A DNA stretch of 64,000 nt, from NCBI GenBank assembly GCA_017417385.1, contig JAFPZF010000068.1, positions 46,057 to 110,056 of the forward strand, written 5' to 3'. Shown piece by piece: positions 7,972 through 18,028 of this stretch. The notes under the pieces were generated by a model. It was not told the origin of the DNA and searched no databases. It saw only the letters and a list, made by a program, of their open reading frames with translations. Position 1 is the stretch's first letter. Every line of letters starts with the position of its first letter. Position numbers and translations under genes: made by a program. The stretch is from Bacteroidales bacterium (GTDB taxonomy: Bacteria; Bacteroidota; Bacteroidia; Bacteroidales; Marinilabiliaceae).

Positions 7972-10086
7972 ATGGCAAACGAAATGGAGAAAGCTCACAA
8001 GATGATAACCATGGCACTCGTTGCTATGGTTATCGTTTGCCTTGCCATATTCATCAAGGCGTTTCACCTGAAGGTGTTCAGTGGGGACACGTACAAGAGC
8101 GAGCTGGACAGATTCAACAGCAAGAAGGTCAGGATAGACGCCGTCAGGGGGAGCATATTGGCCAGGGATGGGCGGAAGCTGGCGTGTTCGGTCCCGATGT
8201 ACAAAGTGTGTATAGACCCGGCGATAGACGTAAAGGACTCGATATTCAACAGCATGCTCGGGAAGCTGAGCAGGCAGTTGGCGGAGTTCTATGGAGACAA
8301 GTCGGCTCGGGAGTACAGGGAGCGGATAGAGAAGGCACGGACAGCGAAGAAGCGTTACCTCGTGCTAAATCCGCGACTGATCAACTATGAGGAGCTGCAG
8401 AGACTGATGAGCTTTGACTTCTTCCAGAGCAAGTACACCAAGGCGTGCCTACAGCCCGAGCAGATAGACATCAGGAAGTTGCCTTTCGGACTATTGGCAG
8501 CGAGGACCATAGGCAGGTTGAGGGAGAACAAGCGACTCGGTGGCGAGATAGGGATAGAGAACTCGTATGACAAGATACTGAAGGGGAAGGACGGACGCGG
8601 GACGCGGAGGATGAGAGCAGGGCGGTGGAACATCGACGAGGACGAGCCGGCGGAGAACGGTCGGGACGTCATGACGACGATAGACATCGACATACAGGAC
8701 GTCGCGGAGTACTCGTTGCTGAACCAGCTGAAGGCACACGAGGCGGACCACGGGGTTGCGATCCTGATGGAGGTGAAGACCGGGGCGATAAGGGCCATCG
8801 TGAACCTCAGCAGGCAGGAGGACGGCAGTTATGCGGAGACGTACAACTATGCCGTCGGAGAGCTGGCGGAGCCGGGGTCGACGTTCAAGCTGGCGACAGT
8901 GATGGCGTGTCTCGAGGATGGTGGAGTCACGGCAGAGGACACCATAGACACGTACAACGGCGAGTATAAGATATACGATCGTGTCATGAGGGACAGCAAG
9001 GTCGGTGGGCACGGGAACGTGACCGTCAAGCAGGCATTCGAAGTCTCGAGCAACATAGCGTTCTCTCGACTTGCGATGAAGTGCTTCGGCGGGGACAAGC
9101 AGCGATTCGTCGAGAGACTGCATGACCTCGGGCTGTGTGACAGCCTCGGGATAGAGATCAAGGGCGAGGGGCGCTCGTATATCAAAGACGTCAACGACCC
9201 GACGTGGAGTGGCACGACGTTGCCATGGATGTCGATAGGTTATGAGGTCAGGATAACGCCGTTGCAGCTGCTGACGTTCTACAATGCCGTCGCGAACAAC
9301 GGGACGATGATGAAGCCCATGATCGTCGAGGGGCAGATGGAGGACGGGAAGAGAGTCGTCACCAACAAGCCGAAAGTCATGCGGACGTCGATAGCGAGCA
9401 GGAGGACCATCAACACCGTCAAGGAGATGCTGAAGGGCGTCGTCGAGCAGGGTACTGCGCGGAACATCAGCAACACTCCGTATAAGATAGCGGGGAAGAC
9501 CGGCACGGCGCAGATAGCGCAGGCGGGGAAGGGCTATAGCAATGACGGACAGAAGCGCTACCTGGCGTCGTTTGCAGGATATTTCCCGGCGGACGCCCCC
9601 TTGTATTCGTGTGTTGTCATGGTGTATGGACCGAGCAGGCAGGTGTATTATGGCAACGTCTTGGCGGGAAACGTCGTCAAGGCCATAGCCGACAGAGTGT
9701 ATGCCGCCGAGTTCCGCAGGGGGACGACGAAGATACAGCCGGAGCGGCCGTCGACAGGGCGGATGCCATATAGCAAGGGCGGTCGGTTGACCGAGCTGAT
9801 GAAGGCGATGGCGCACCTGCACATACCGCACTCGATACCGGGGACGTCGTCAGAGTGGGCGTCGACAGAGGCTGGGGAGAAGTCCGTCAGCATAACGTCT
9901 CGTCATTTCGTGGCGAACAAAGTACCGGACACTCGGGGGCTTGGGGCTGCGGATGCCGTGGCGCTCGTCGAAGGAATGGGGATGCGCGTCATGATGAGCG
10001 GGACGGGCAGAGTCGTCAGTCAGGAGCCGGCGGCTGGGACCACATACAGTCGGAGCACGACAGTCAAGCTGACCCTCGGAGACTAG
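7972..10086 (+). CDS. ftsI: Division-specific peptidoglycan transpeptidase (penicillin-binding protein 3) with PASTA domain
   Basis: Cross-links septal peptidoglycan in the periplasm, working with FtsW. About 704 residues: an N-terminal membrane anchor (MITMALVAMVIVCLAIFI), a dimerisation domain, then the transpeptidase with the three active-site motifs SxxK (EPGSTFKLAT), SxN (VSSNIAF) and KTG (AGKTGTAQIA). A single PASTA domain closes the protein (VPDTRGLGAADAVALVEGMGM ... QEPAAGTTYSRSTTVKL). The ATG at 7972 is preferred; an in-frame TTG at 7942 would add ten residues. About 130 bases separate it from ftsL, purine-rich and then a short AC/AT-rich stretch. Confidence 0.95.
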   Translation: MANEMEKAHKMITMALVAMVIVCLAIFIKAFHLKVFSGDTYKSELDRFNSKKVRIDAVRGSILARDGRKLACSVPMYKVCIDPAIDVKDSIFNSMLGKLSRQLAEFYGDKSAREYRERIEKARTAKKRYLVLNPRLINYEELQRLMSFDFFQSKYTKACLQPEQIDIRKLPFGLLAARTIGRLRENKRLGGEIGIENSYDKILKGKDGRGTRRMRAGRWNIDEDEPAENGRDVMTTIDIDIQDVAEYSLLNQLKAHEADHGVAILMEVKTGAIRAIVNLSRQEDGSYAETYNYAVGELAEPGSTFKLATVMACLEDGGVTAEDTIDTYNGEYKIYDRVMRDSKVGGHGNVTVKQAFEVSSNIAFSRLAMKCFGGDKQRFVERLHDLGLCDSLGIEIKGEGRSYIKDVNDPTWSGTTLPWMSIGYEVRITPLQLLTFYNAVANNGTMMKPMIVEGQMEDGKRVVTNKPKVMRTSIASRRTINTVKEMLKGVVEQGTARNISNTPYKIAGKTGTAQIAQAGKGYSNDGQKRYLASFAGYFPADAPLYSCVVMVYGPSRQVYYGNVLAGNVVKAIADRVYAAEFRRGTTKIQPERPSTGRMPYSKGGRLTELMKAMAHLHIPHSIPGTSSEWASTEAGEKSVSITSRHFVANKVPDTRGLGAADAVALVEGMGMRVMMSGTGRVVSQEPAAGTTYSRSTTVKLTLGD

Positions 10087-10160
10087 GAGGAAGAGGGTGA
10101 GCGCGACAAAGAACAATAGAGAAGAAGAAAAAAACAGAAAGAAATAAAACAGTCAAGCCA

Positions 10161-11609
10161 ATGAAACTCAAAGAGCTAATAGAATCGGCGGGTGTCGATG
10201 TCAAGGAGATACGCGGGGCGTATGACATAGAGGTCGGAGAAATGACGCTTGACAGTCGTCAGGCGGGGAAGGGAGTGATGTTCGTCTGCCAGGCCGGGAC
10301 GAAGAGTGACGGACATGAGTACGCATCGGCGGCTGCGGCGAAAGGCTGTGACATAATATTAGCCGAGAGGCGGGTTGATGTCGACGACACGAAAGTCACG
10401 ACAGTAATAGTATCGGACACCCATGTGGCGCTTGGTCGGGTAGCGTCGGCGCTGTATGGACATCCGTCGCGGAAGATGAAAGTCGTCGGGGTGACCGGGA
10501 CGAACGGCAAGACCACGACGGCGACATTGCTATACAAGCTCATGATGGCGCTCGGGCACAAGGCGGGACTATTCTCGACCGTCGCGAACTACGTCGGCGA
10601 GGAGCGCCAGGAGGCCAAGCAGACGACGCCGGACGCCATCACCATCCAGAGGGAGATGGGAAGGATGGTAGCTGCGGGCTGCAAATACTGCTTCATGGAG
10701 GTCAGTTCGCACAGCGTCGTCCAGGAGAGAATCTCCGGGATCGAGTTTGCGGGAGGCGTATTCTCGAACCTGACTCACGACCATCTCGACTTCCACAAGA
10801 CATTTGCGGCATACAGGGAGGCCAAGAAAGGCTTTTTCGACAGGCTCGGCAAGGGGGCTTTTGCCCTCGTCAACATAGACGACAAGAATGGCGAGGTCAT
10901 GATACAGAACACGGCGGCGAAGAAGTGCAGATACTCCATGCTGACGGCGGCCGACTACAAGGGGAAAGTCGTCGAGGACACCATGGAGGGGATGCTGATA
11001 GACATCAACGGGAGAGAGGCACAGATGCAGTTCGTCGGACGGTTCAACGCATACAACCTGTTGGCAATCTATGGTGCAGCCGTAGAGCTCGGATTCAGTC
11101 CCGAGGAAGTGCTACGCGTCTTGAGCGGGCTGCGACCAGTTGATGGGCGATTTGAGACCCACAAGACCAGCAAGGGAGCGACGGCCATCGTCGACTATGC
11201 CCATACGCCTGACGCGTTGCTGAACGTCATCTCGACGATCAACGAGATAAGGAAAGGCAGCCAGAAGCTGATAGTCGTCTGTGGCTGTGGAGGAGACAGG
11301 GACAGGACCAAGCGTCCAGAGATGGCGAGAGAGGCGGCGAAGGGAGCCGACACCGTCATCTTGACGAGCGACAATCCGAGGAGCGAGGAGCCGGAGGCCA
11401 TACTCGACGAGATGAAGCAGGGGCTCGACGAGGAGCAGATGAGGAGGACCCTCGTCATAGCAGACAGGCGCGAGGCCATAAAGACAGCCGGGACCCTTGC
11501 GGGGGCTGGCGACATAATGCTCGTTGCTGGCAAGGGACACGAGGACTATCAGGAGATCAAGGGAGTGAAGCATCACTTCAGTGACCGCGAGGAAGTCGAG
11601 AAACTATAG
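10161..11609 (+). CDS. murE: UDP-MurNAc-tripeptide synthetase (meso-diaminopimelate-adding)
   Basis: Adds the third amino acid to UDP-MurNAc-L-Ala-D-Glu in the cytoplasm. 482 residues with the Mur ligase ATP-binding loop [15 protein letters not shown], the SSHS motif ([14 protein letters not shown]), the C-terminal [15 protein letters not shown] and the substrate motif [16 protein letters not shown] is the sequence associated with meso-DAP rather than lysine specificity, so a DAP-type wall is expected. It is followed by mraY with no murF in between, unlike the E. coli order. Confidence 0.96.
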   Translation: MKLKELIESAGVDVKEIRGAYDIEVGEMTLDSRQAGKGVMFVCQAGTKSDGHEYASAAAAKGCDIILAERRVDVDDTKVTTVIVSDTHVALGRVASALYGHPSRKMKVVGVTGTNGKTTTATLLYKLMMALGHKAGLFSTVANYVGEERQEAKQTTPDAITIQREMGRMVAAGCKYCFMEVSSHSVVQERISGIEFAGGVFSNLTHDHLDFHKTFAAYREAKKGFFDRLGKGAFALVNIDDKNGEVMIQNTAAKKCRYSMLTAADYKGKVVEDTMEGMLIDINGREAQMQFVGRFNAYNLLAIYGAAVELGFSPEEVLRVLSGLRPVDGRFETHKTSKGATAIVDYAHTPDALLNVISTINEIRKGSQKLIVVCGCGGDRDRTKRPEMAREAAKGADTVILTSDNPRSEEPEAILDEMKQGLDEEQMRRTLVIADRREAIKTAGTLAGAGDIMLVAGKGHEDYQEIKGVKHHFSDREEVEKL

Positions 11610-11638
11610 GAGGACGGGACAGAAAAAAGCGAAAGACG

Positions 11639-12898
11639 ATGTTGTATTATTTGTTTCACTTTCTGAAGGAGATAGGCGTCCCTGGCATGGGCGTCTTCCA
11701 GTACATCTCGTTCAGGGCGGCGATGGCGATAGTCATCTCGCTGATCATGGCGACGATAATAGGCGGGAAGATCATCAAGCTACTGCAGCGTCAGCAGATA
11801 GGGGAGACCATCAGAGACCTCGGGCTCGAGGGACAGATGCAGAAGAAGGGGACTCCGACGATGGGCGGAATCATCATCATACTGTCCATATTAGTACCCG
11901 TCCTCTTGATGGCGAAGCTCGACAACGTATATGTCTTGCTGATGATCGTCACGACGATATGGCTAGGCGTGATAGGGTTCGTCGATGACTACATCAAAGT
12001 CTTCAGGAAGAACAAGGAAGGATTGTCTGGGAGGATGAAGATCGTCGGACAGGTCGGGCTGGGCGTGATAGTTGCTGCGACGCTGTACCTGAGCAGCAGT
12101 GTCGTCGTCCATTCCGAGGAGACCGTCGGGAGCGAGGTCACGACAGAGGCCGGAGCCGTCAGTGAGAAAGTCGGTGAGACAATCTCGGACAGGGGAGAGA
12201 AGGTGAAGGTCGAGAAGGCGCCAATAACATCCGTGCCGTTCTTCAAGGACCACACGTTCGACTACAGATGTCTGGCTAGCTGGGCGGGCCCCGAGTGGCA
12301 GGACACCATAGGGTGGATAGTCTTCGCCATACTAACCATATTCATCATCACGGCGGTCAGTAACGGAGCGAACATGACCGACGGGCTGGACGGGCTTGCG
12401 GCTGGGACGTCGTCAATCATAGGTGCGGCGCTAGGCATCTTCGCATACGTCTCGAGCCATCATGAGTTTGCGAGCTACCTGAACATCATGTTCATCCCCA
12501 ATTCGTCGGAGCTCGTCGTCTTCATATCCGCGTTCATAGGAGCGACAGTCGGGTTCCTCTGGTACAACTCGTATCCCGCTCAGGTGTTCATGGGCGATAC
12601 CGGGTCGCTGACCATAGGCGGCATCATAGCCGTCTTTGCGATCCTGATACACATAGAGCTGCTGATCCCGATCTTGTGTGGCATATTCCTCGTCGAGAAC
12701 GTGTCCGTCATGCTGCAGGTCGGGTATTACAAGTGGACGAGGAAGCATTACGGGACGCCGAGGCGCATATTCCTGATGGCGCCGCTGCACCATCATTATC
12801 AGAAGAAGGGCATACCGGAGCCGAAGATCGTAGCGAGGTTCTGGCTCGTCGGGATAATACTAGCGTTGTTGACAATAGTAACATTGAAGATACGATAG
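11639..12898 (+). CDS. mraY: Phospho-MurNAc-pentapeptide transferase
   Basis: Makes lipid I by transferring phospho-MurNAc-pentapeptide to undecaprenyl phosphate in the inner membrane. 419 residues with about ten membrane segments. Family motifs are [42 protein letters not shown] and [14 protein letters not shown]. It is longer than the roughly 360-residue E. coli protein because of a charged loop at residues about 160-205 ([20 protein letters not shown]), as is common in Bacteroidota. It lies 29 bases after murE. Confidence 0.96.
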   Translation: MLYYLFHFLKEIGVPGMGVFQYISFRAAMAIVISLIMATIIGGKIIKLLQRQQIGETIRDLGLEGQMQKKGTPTMGGIIIILSILVPVLLMAKLDNVYVLLMIVTTIWLGVIGFVDDYIKVFRKNKEGLSGRMKIVGQVGLGVIVAATLYLSSSVVVHSEETVGSEVTTEAGAVSEKVGETISDRGEKVKVEKAPITSVPFFKDHTFDYRCLASWAGPEWQDTIGWIVFAILTIFIITAVSNGANMTDGLDGLAAGTSSIIGAALGIFAYVSSHHEFASYLNIMFIPNSSELVVFISAFIGATVGFLWYNSYPAQVFMGDTGSLTIGGIIAVFAILIHIELLIPILCGIFLVENVSVMLQVGYYKWTRKHYGTPRRIFLMAPLHHHYQKKGIPEPKIVARFWLVGIILALLTIVTLKIR

Positions 12899-12930
12899 GG
12901 AAATAAAACTGCAAACAAAAGAGGAAGACA

Positions 12931-14256
12931 ATGAAGAAGATAGCGATACTAGGAGCAGGGGAGAGCGGCGTAGGAGCTGCGATACTGGGCAAGGTCAAGG
13001 GAATGGAAGTCCTCGTCAGCGACAGCGGGAAGATATCCGAGTCGAGGAAGCAGGAGTTGAGGGAGAGCGGCATCGAGTATGAGGAGGGTGGACACAGCGA
13101 GGAGCGGATTTGCGGTTCGGACCTCGTCGTCAAGAGTCCGGGCATACCCGAGGATGCGCCTCTTGTCGTCGAGCTGCGGAGCAAGGGCATCCCCGTCATA
13201 TCCGAGATAGAGTTTGCGGGCTATTATTCAAAGGCGAAGATGATAGGCATCACCGGGGCGAACGGCAAGACGACGACCACGTTGCTGACGCATCATCTAC
13301 TGACGTCGGCGGGAGTCAGTGCGAGCCTGGCGGGGAACATCGGTAAGAGCCTGGCGCGCCAGGTGGCCAACGGGGACGAGTCCGAGTGGTATGTCATCGA
13401 GCTGAGCAGTTTCCAGCTTGACGGGATGGAGAAGTTCAGGTGTGACGTCGGAGTGCTCTGCAACATCACGCCGGACCACATGGACAGGTATGACCATGAC
13501 TTCAGCAAGTATGCGCGCTCCAAGATGAGGATCACGCAGAACATGAGGGCGGAGGACACCTTCGTCTATAACATAGATGACGAGGGGACCATGGCTCACC
13601 TCGTAGAGACGCCTGCGAGGAAGGTGGCAGTCTCGACGAAGGGGAAGAGCCAGGAGGCACACAGCGAGGACGGGCGAGTAGAAGTCCGTGTCAGGGGCGA
13701 ATACAGGTCGGAGGTCGAGGAGCTCCCGATCAAGGGCATACACAACGTCTATAACAGCATGATGGCGATAGCCGTCGCGCAGGTCGTCGGGCTGAGCGAG
13801 AAGCAGATAAAAGAAGGCCTGAAGACATTCAAGAATGCGCCACACAGGCTCGAGCACGTACGGACCCTAGACGGAGTCGAGTACGTCAACGACTCGAAGG
13901 CGACGAATGTAGATGCGGCGTGGTATGCGCTGGAGTGCCAGAAGCGGCCAGTCATCTGGATCGTCGGCGGGAAGGACAAGGGCAACGACTATGGGGCCAT
14001 ATATGACATAGCGAAGTCCAAGGTGCGCTCGATAGTCTGCCTCGGCAAGGACAACAAGAAGATCATCGACTACTTCGGCAGCAGGGGCATGGAGGTGCAT
14101 GACACTCACAGCATCGAGGAGTGCGTCATGAAGTGCAGGGAAGTGGCACAGAGCGGCGACGTCGTCCTGCTGAGTCCGTGCTGTGCAAGTTTTGACTTGT
14201 TCACGAGCTATGAGAACAGGGGAGACCTGTTCAGGAAAGTCGTAGAGTCGTTGTAG
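12931..14256 (+). CDS. murD: UDP-MurNAc-L-alanine:D-glutamate ligase
   Basis: Cytoplasmic Mur ligase adding D-Glu. 441 residues; N-terminal Rossmann start MKKIAILGAGESGVGAAILG, ATP loop ITGANGKTTTTLLTHHLL, IELSSFQLDGM, NITPDHMDRYDHD, and the C-terminal domain beginning HRLEHVRTLDGVEYVNDSKATN and ending VVLLSPCCASFDLF, all typical of MurD. It starts 32 bases after mraY and runs to 33 bases before ftsW. Confidence 0.96.
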   Translation: MKKIAILGAGESGVGAAILGKVKGMEVLVSDSGKISESRKQELRESGIEYEEGGHSEERICGSDLVVKSPGIPEDAPLVVELRSKGIPVISEIEFAGYYSKAKMIGITGANGKTTTTLLTHHLLTSAGVSASLAGNIGKSLARQVANGDESEWYVIELSSFQLDGMEKFRCDVGVLCNITPDHMDRYDHDFSKYARSKMRITQNMRAEDTFVYNIDDEGTMAHLVETPARKVAVSTKGKSQEAHSEDGRVEVRVRGEYRSEVEELPIKGIHNVYNSMMAIAVAQVVGLSEKQIKEGLKTFKNAPHRLEHVRTLDGVEYVNDSKATNVDAAWYALECQKRPVIWIVGGKDKGNDYGAIYDIAKSKVRSIVCLGKDNKKIIDYFGSRGMEVHDTHSIEECVMKCREVAQSGDVVLLSPCCASFDLFTSYENRGDLFRKVVESL

Positions 14257-14289
14257 GAAATACAGGGAGACGACGGGGGGCAGAGCGAT

Positions 14290-15516
14290 ATGGCAGACTG
14301 GGTATCAAAGTTGATCAAGGGCGACCGCTACATGATAGGGGCGATACTATTCCTGATGGTAGTATCGTTGCTGGCGGTATATAGTTCGACGACGCCGTTG
14401 GCGTACAGGACGCAGGACGGAAACACGACGTACTATCTACTGAAGCATGGGGCGATGTTGATAGGAGGCGGGGTGATATTAGGTTTGACGAGCAGGATAC
14501 ATCCGAAGTATCTGGCTGGTCTGGCCGAGGTCATGCTGGCAGTCAGTCTGGTGTTAGTATTGCTGACGATGGTCATAGGGACGTCGATCAACGGTTCGTC
14601 GCGATGGCTTTCGTTTGGAGGATTGCGGTTCCAGCCGTCGGAGATAGCGAAGATCTCGTTAGTCTTGTTTGTCGCGAAGCAGCTTGCGATGAAGAAGAAT
14701 CCGAACGATGCCTTCTGGCCGATAGTAGTAGCGACGGCGCTGATATGCGGAGTCATCATGATCGAGAACCTGTCGACGTGTCTGCTCATCGTGTGTGCAG
14801 TCGGAGCTATGATGGTCATAGGGCAGGTGTCGTGGGTGAAGCTAGGGATGACGGCGCTCGTCGGAGGCGTGTGTGTCGCGTTGCTGATAGCGTTGGCGCC
14901 GATGAAGGTCGTGAAGAGCAACTTCGGGAGGGCGTTGACGTGGCGAGGTCGAATCGAGCGATACGTAGGCAGTCCCGTCTTTGAGCCGATAGACAAAGCC
15001 TTTGGTTTTGAGCGGTCGGCGGCAGCCTTCGACAGCAAGACAGGGAAGGGAGCGGATAATTATCAGGCCAACATGGCGCTTGCTGCGGTGAGCACAGGCG
15101 GCATAGGAGGGCGAGGGCCTGGGAACAGTTATCTAAAGAATTTTTTGCCAGAGGCGGAGAGCGATTTCATTTTCTCTATAATTTTGGAGGAGTATGGGTT
15201 GTGGGGTTGCCTCCTGATCCTATCGGCATACGTGACCATATTGGCGAGGGCGCGGATAGTGGCGTCGCGGAGTCGATATCCGTTCCACATCTACACCATA
15301 GTCGGGATAGCGATATTACTGTCGATACAGGCGTTGATGAACATGATGGTCGGAGTAGGGCTGATGCCGGTGACGGGACAGACGTTGCCCATGGTGAGCA
15401 TGGGTGGCACGTCGAACTTCACGACAGGATTTGCGTATGGCATAATGTTGTCGATAAGTTCGACGACATACGCCAACATGAAGAAAGATAAGCAGACAGG
15501 CAAGAACAATAGATAG
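14290..15516 (+). CDS. ftsW: Septal peptidoglycan polymerase FtsW
   Basis: SEDS-family glycosyltransferase that polymerises lipid II at the septum together with FtsI. 408 residues with about ten membrane segments (for example MIGAILFLMVVSLLAVYSS at the start). SEDS motifs are visible: FGGLRFQPSEIAKISLVLF, GPGNSYLKNFLPEAESDFIFSII and TGQTLPMVSMGGTSNF. Its place between murD and murG separates it from the paralogue RodA. The stop is eight bases from the murG start. Confidence 0.94.
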   Translation: MADWVSKLIKGDRYMIGAILFLMVVSLLAVYSSTTPLAYRTQDGNTTYYLLKHGAMLIGGGVILGLTSRIHPKYLAGLAEVMLAVSLVLVLLTMVIGTSINGSSRWLSFGGLRFQPSEIAKISLVLFVAKQLAMKKNPNDAFWPIVVATALICGVIMIENLSTCLLIVCAVGAMMVIGQVSWVKLGMTALVGGVCVALLIALAPMKVVKSNFGRALTWRGRIERYVGSPVFEPIDKAFGFERSAAAFDSKTGKGADNYQANMALAAVSTGGIGGRGPGNSYLKNFLPEAESDFIFSIILEEYGLWGCLLILSAYVTILARARIVASRSRYPFHIYTIVGIAILLSIQALMNMMVGVGLMPVTGQTLPMVSMGGTSNFTTGFAYGIMLSISSTTYANMKKDKQTGKNNR

Positions 15517-15524
15517 AAGCAGAA

Positions 15525-16637
15525 ATGAGAGTAATCATTAGCGGTGGAGGCACCGGAGGACATATATTTCCGGCGATATCGATAGCTGGTGCGCTGAAGG
15601 AGATAGACAAGACGATAGACATCTTGTTTGTCGGTGCAGAGGGCAAGATGGAGATGGAGAAAGTCCCGGCGGCTGGGTATAAGATCGTCGGGTTGCCGGT
15701 GGCGGGTTTTCACAGACAGTTCAACTTCAAGAACGTGTGTCGGAACCTACTATTCCCGTTCAAGCTCGTCATGAGCCTCTGGAAGGCCAGTCGTATCATC
15801 AAGGACTTCAGGCCGGACGTAGCCGTCGGGGTCGGAGGTTATGCTAGTGGTCCGCTGCTACAGAGGGCGGCAGTCAGGTCAATACCCTGTCTGATCCAGG
15901 AGCAGAATTCCTTCCCAGGGGTGACGAACAGAATCTTGGCAGCGAAGTCGGCGAAGATATGCGTCGCATATCCCAACATGGAGAGATTCTTCGACAAGGA
16001 GAAGATCATATTGACGGGCAATCCCGTGAGGCAGAGCCTGACGGCGGAGATAGACAGGGAGGAGTCGGCGGCGGCCTTTGGGCTGAGGGCGGACAAGCCC
16101 GTCATCCTCGTGATAGGAGGCAGCCTCGGGGCGCGGTCGATCAACGAAGGGATCTTGAAGAGCATAGGCGAGATAGACGGGACCGTCCAGTTGATATGGC
16201 AGACCGGCAAGATATACAAGGAGGATATCGACAAGGCTCTCGGAGACAGGAGTCGAGAGGGGCTCGTCGTGACCGACTTCATCAAGGACATGGACAAGGC
16301 GTATAGCCTGGCGGACATCGTCATCTCGAGGGCAGGAGCGAGCAGCATATCCGAGCTGGCGATGCTCGGTAAGGCGTCGATACTCGTCCCGTCGCCGAAC
16401 GTCAGCGAGGATCATCAGACCAAGAATGCGAGGGCGCTCGAGAGCCAGGGTGCGGCGATACTCGTCAAGGACGACGAGACCGACACCTTGATAGCGCGGG
16501 CGAAGGAAGTCCTCGGAGACGAGGGGAGGCTCAAGAGCCTACGTCAGCAGGTATTAACATTTGCGAGGCCGAATGCAGCGCGCGACATAGCGAGGGAGGT
16601 CATAGCACTTGCAAAGCACAGGGAGGCAGACAGATAA
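15525..16637 (+). CDS. murG: Lipid II synthase: undecaprenyl-PP-MurNAc-pentapeptide GlcNAc transferase
   Basis: Adds GlcNAc to lipid I on the inner face of the cytoplasmic membrane. 370 residues; N-terminal GGGTGGHIFPAISIAGAL loop, VGVGGYASGPLL, LIQEQNSFPGVTNRILA, TGNPVRQSL, and the C-terminal GGSLGARSINE and SRAGASSISELAMLGKASILVP segments. These match the two Rossmann domains of GT28. The murC ATG follows one base after the stop. Confidence 0.96.
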   Translation: MRVIISGGGTGGHIFPAISIAGALKEIDKTIDILFVGAEGKMEMEKVPAAGYKIVGLPVAGFHRQFNFKNVCRNLLFPFKLVMSLWKASRIIKDFRPDVAVGVGGYASGPLLQRAAVRSIPCLIQEQNSFPGVTNRILAAKSAKICVAYPNMERFFDKEKIILTGNPVRQSLTAEIDREESAAAFGLRADKPVILVIGGSLGARSINEGILKSIGEIDGTVQLIWQTGKIYKEDIDKALGDRSREGLVVTDFIKDMDKAYSLADIVISRAGASSISELAMLGKASILVPSPNVSEDHQTKNARALESQGAAILVKDDETDTLIARAKEVLGDEGRLKSLRQQVLTFARPNAARDIAREVIALAKHREADR

Positions 16638-16638
16638 G

Positions 16639-18015
16639 ATGGAGATCAGGAGAGCATATTTCTTAGGGATAGGCGGCATCGGGATGAGCGCCATAGCGAG
16701 GTATTGCCTACAGAAGGGCATAGCCGTTGCGGGATATGACAGGACGGCTTCGGCGCTGACCAGGGCGTTAGAGGCGGAGGGTGCTCAGGTCTCGTATGAA
16801 GACAGGGAGGCGACAATCCCGACAGAGTACAAGGACGAGGCAGGCACCGTCGTAGTCTGGACGCCAGCCATCCCGTCGGACAGCGAGCTGATACAGTATT
16901 TCAGGTCGAAGGGTTACAGGATGATGAAGAGGGCCGAGGCTCTCGGCATCTTGACGAGGGACTCGAGACTCGTAGCAGTCTCGGGGACACACGGGAAGAC
17001 TACGACATCGACATTGGCGGCGCACATACTGAGGACGAGCGAGACAGGGTGTGGGGCGTTTCTCGGAGGCGTCTCGATGAACTACGAGACCAACTACTGG
17101 GGCGATGCGACGAGCGACGTGATAGTCACGGAGGCCGACGAGTATGACAGGTCGTTCCATCAGTTGACCCCGTCGGCGTCGGTCATCACGAGCATGGACC
17201 CCGACCATCTCGACATCTATGGCACGCACGCAGGAGTCATAGAGGCGTTCCTCAAGTTTGCGAGCCTCACGAAGGAAGGCGGGCTCGTCGTCGTCAGGAG
17301 CGGGTTGCCAGTCGGCACGGCGGACGTCGAGAAGGGCGTGACAGTCCGGACGTACTCCATGACCGACAGTGCGGCGGACTACAGGGCAGAGAACATAAGA
17401 GTCGAGGACAGACGGTACTGTTATGACGTCGTCACGCCGAGCGGAGTGATAAAGGACATACGACTCGGGTTGCCGGGTCGGCATAACATAGACAACTCGA
17501 TAGCAGCGATAGCCGTCGCGCAGTGGGCTGGAGCCAGTGACGATGAGATCAGGGAGGCTTGCAGGACGTTCAGGGGAAACCAGCGTCGATTCGAGGTCAA
17601 GTATGAGACCGAGAGGCGGATTGTCGTCGACGACTATGCGCATCATCCGAAGGAGATAGAGACGACTCTCCGGTCGATCAGGGAGTTGTATCCTGGGATG
17701 CGTCTGACAGTGGCGTTCCAGCCACACCTGTATACCAGGACGCGAGATCTCGCGGAGGGCTTTGCGACGTCGCTGAGCATAGCCGACAGAGTATGGCTGA
17801 TCCCGATATATCCGGCGAGGGAGTTGCCGATAGAGGGCGTCAGTTCGGAGATGATAGCGCGTCAGATAGCTGGGGACAAGGCGAGGATGACGACCAAGGA
17901 GCGGCTGGCGAGCGACATCGTCAGTGAGGACGTCGAGGTCGTCGTCGTCATGGGGGCTGGCGACATAGACCGGCTCGTCGATGGAGTTGCTGCGGCAGTC
18001 AGGGATAAGAAGTAA
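16639..18015 (+). CDS. murC: UDP-N-acetylmuramate:L-alanine ligase
   Basis: First Mur ligase of the peptide stem, adding L-Ala. About 458 residues: FLGIGGIGMSAIARYCL start, VSGTHGKTTTSTLAAHIL ATP loop, VTEADEYDRSFHQL, NIDNSIAAIAVAQWAGA and the C-terminal DDYAHHPKEIETTL with ALFQPHLYTR-like FQPHLYTRTRDL. The ATG at 16639 comes right after the murG stop; an upstream in-frame TTG (16609) would overlap murG. No ddl gene follows; ftsQ starts 13 bases downstream. Confidence 0.96.
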   Translation: MEIRRAYFLGIGGIGMSAIARYCLQKGIAVAGYDRTASALTRALEAEGAQVSYEDREATIPTEYKDEAGTVVVWTPAIPSDSELIQYFRSKGYRMMKRAEALGILTRDSRLVAVSGTHGKTTTSTLAAHILRTSETGCGAFLGGVSMNYETNYWGDATSDVIVTEADEYDRSFHQLTPSASVITSMDPDHLDIYGTHAGVIEAFLKFASLTKEGGLVVVRSGLPVGTADVEKGVTVRTYSMTDSAADYRAENIRVEDRRYCYDVVTPSGVIKDIRLGLPGRHNIDNSIAAIAVAQWAGASDDEIREACRTFRGNQRRFEVKYETERRIVVDDYAHHPKEIETTLRSIRELYPGMRLTVAFQPHLYTRTRDLAEGFATSLSIADRVWLIPIYPARELPIEGVSSEMIARQIAGDKARMTTKERLASDIVSEDVEVVVVMGAGDIDRLVDGVAAAVRDKK

Positions 18016-18028
18016 GGAGGACGAATAA

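Noticed and set aside
8491..9831. Long antisense open frames (such as 8491-9831, 16768-18222 and 22728-24119 on the - strand, and 2678-3670)
   Set aside because: They lie opposite strongly supported genes. The sense codon bias (GAG, AGG, GTC, few TTA/CTA/TCA) removes stops from the antisense frames, and their translations are Arg/Leu-rich with no domain.
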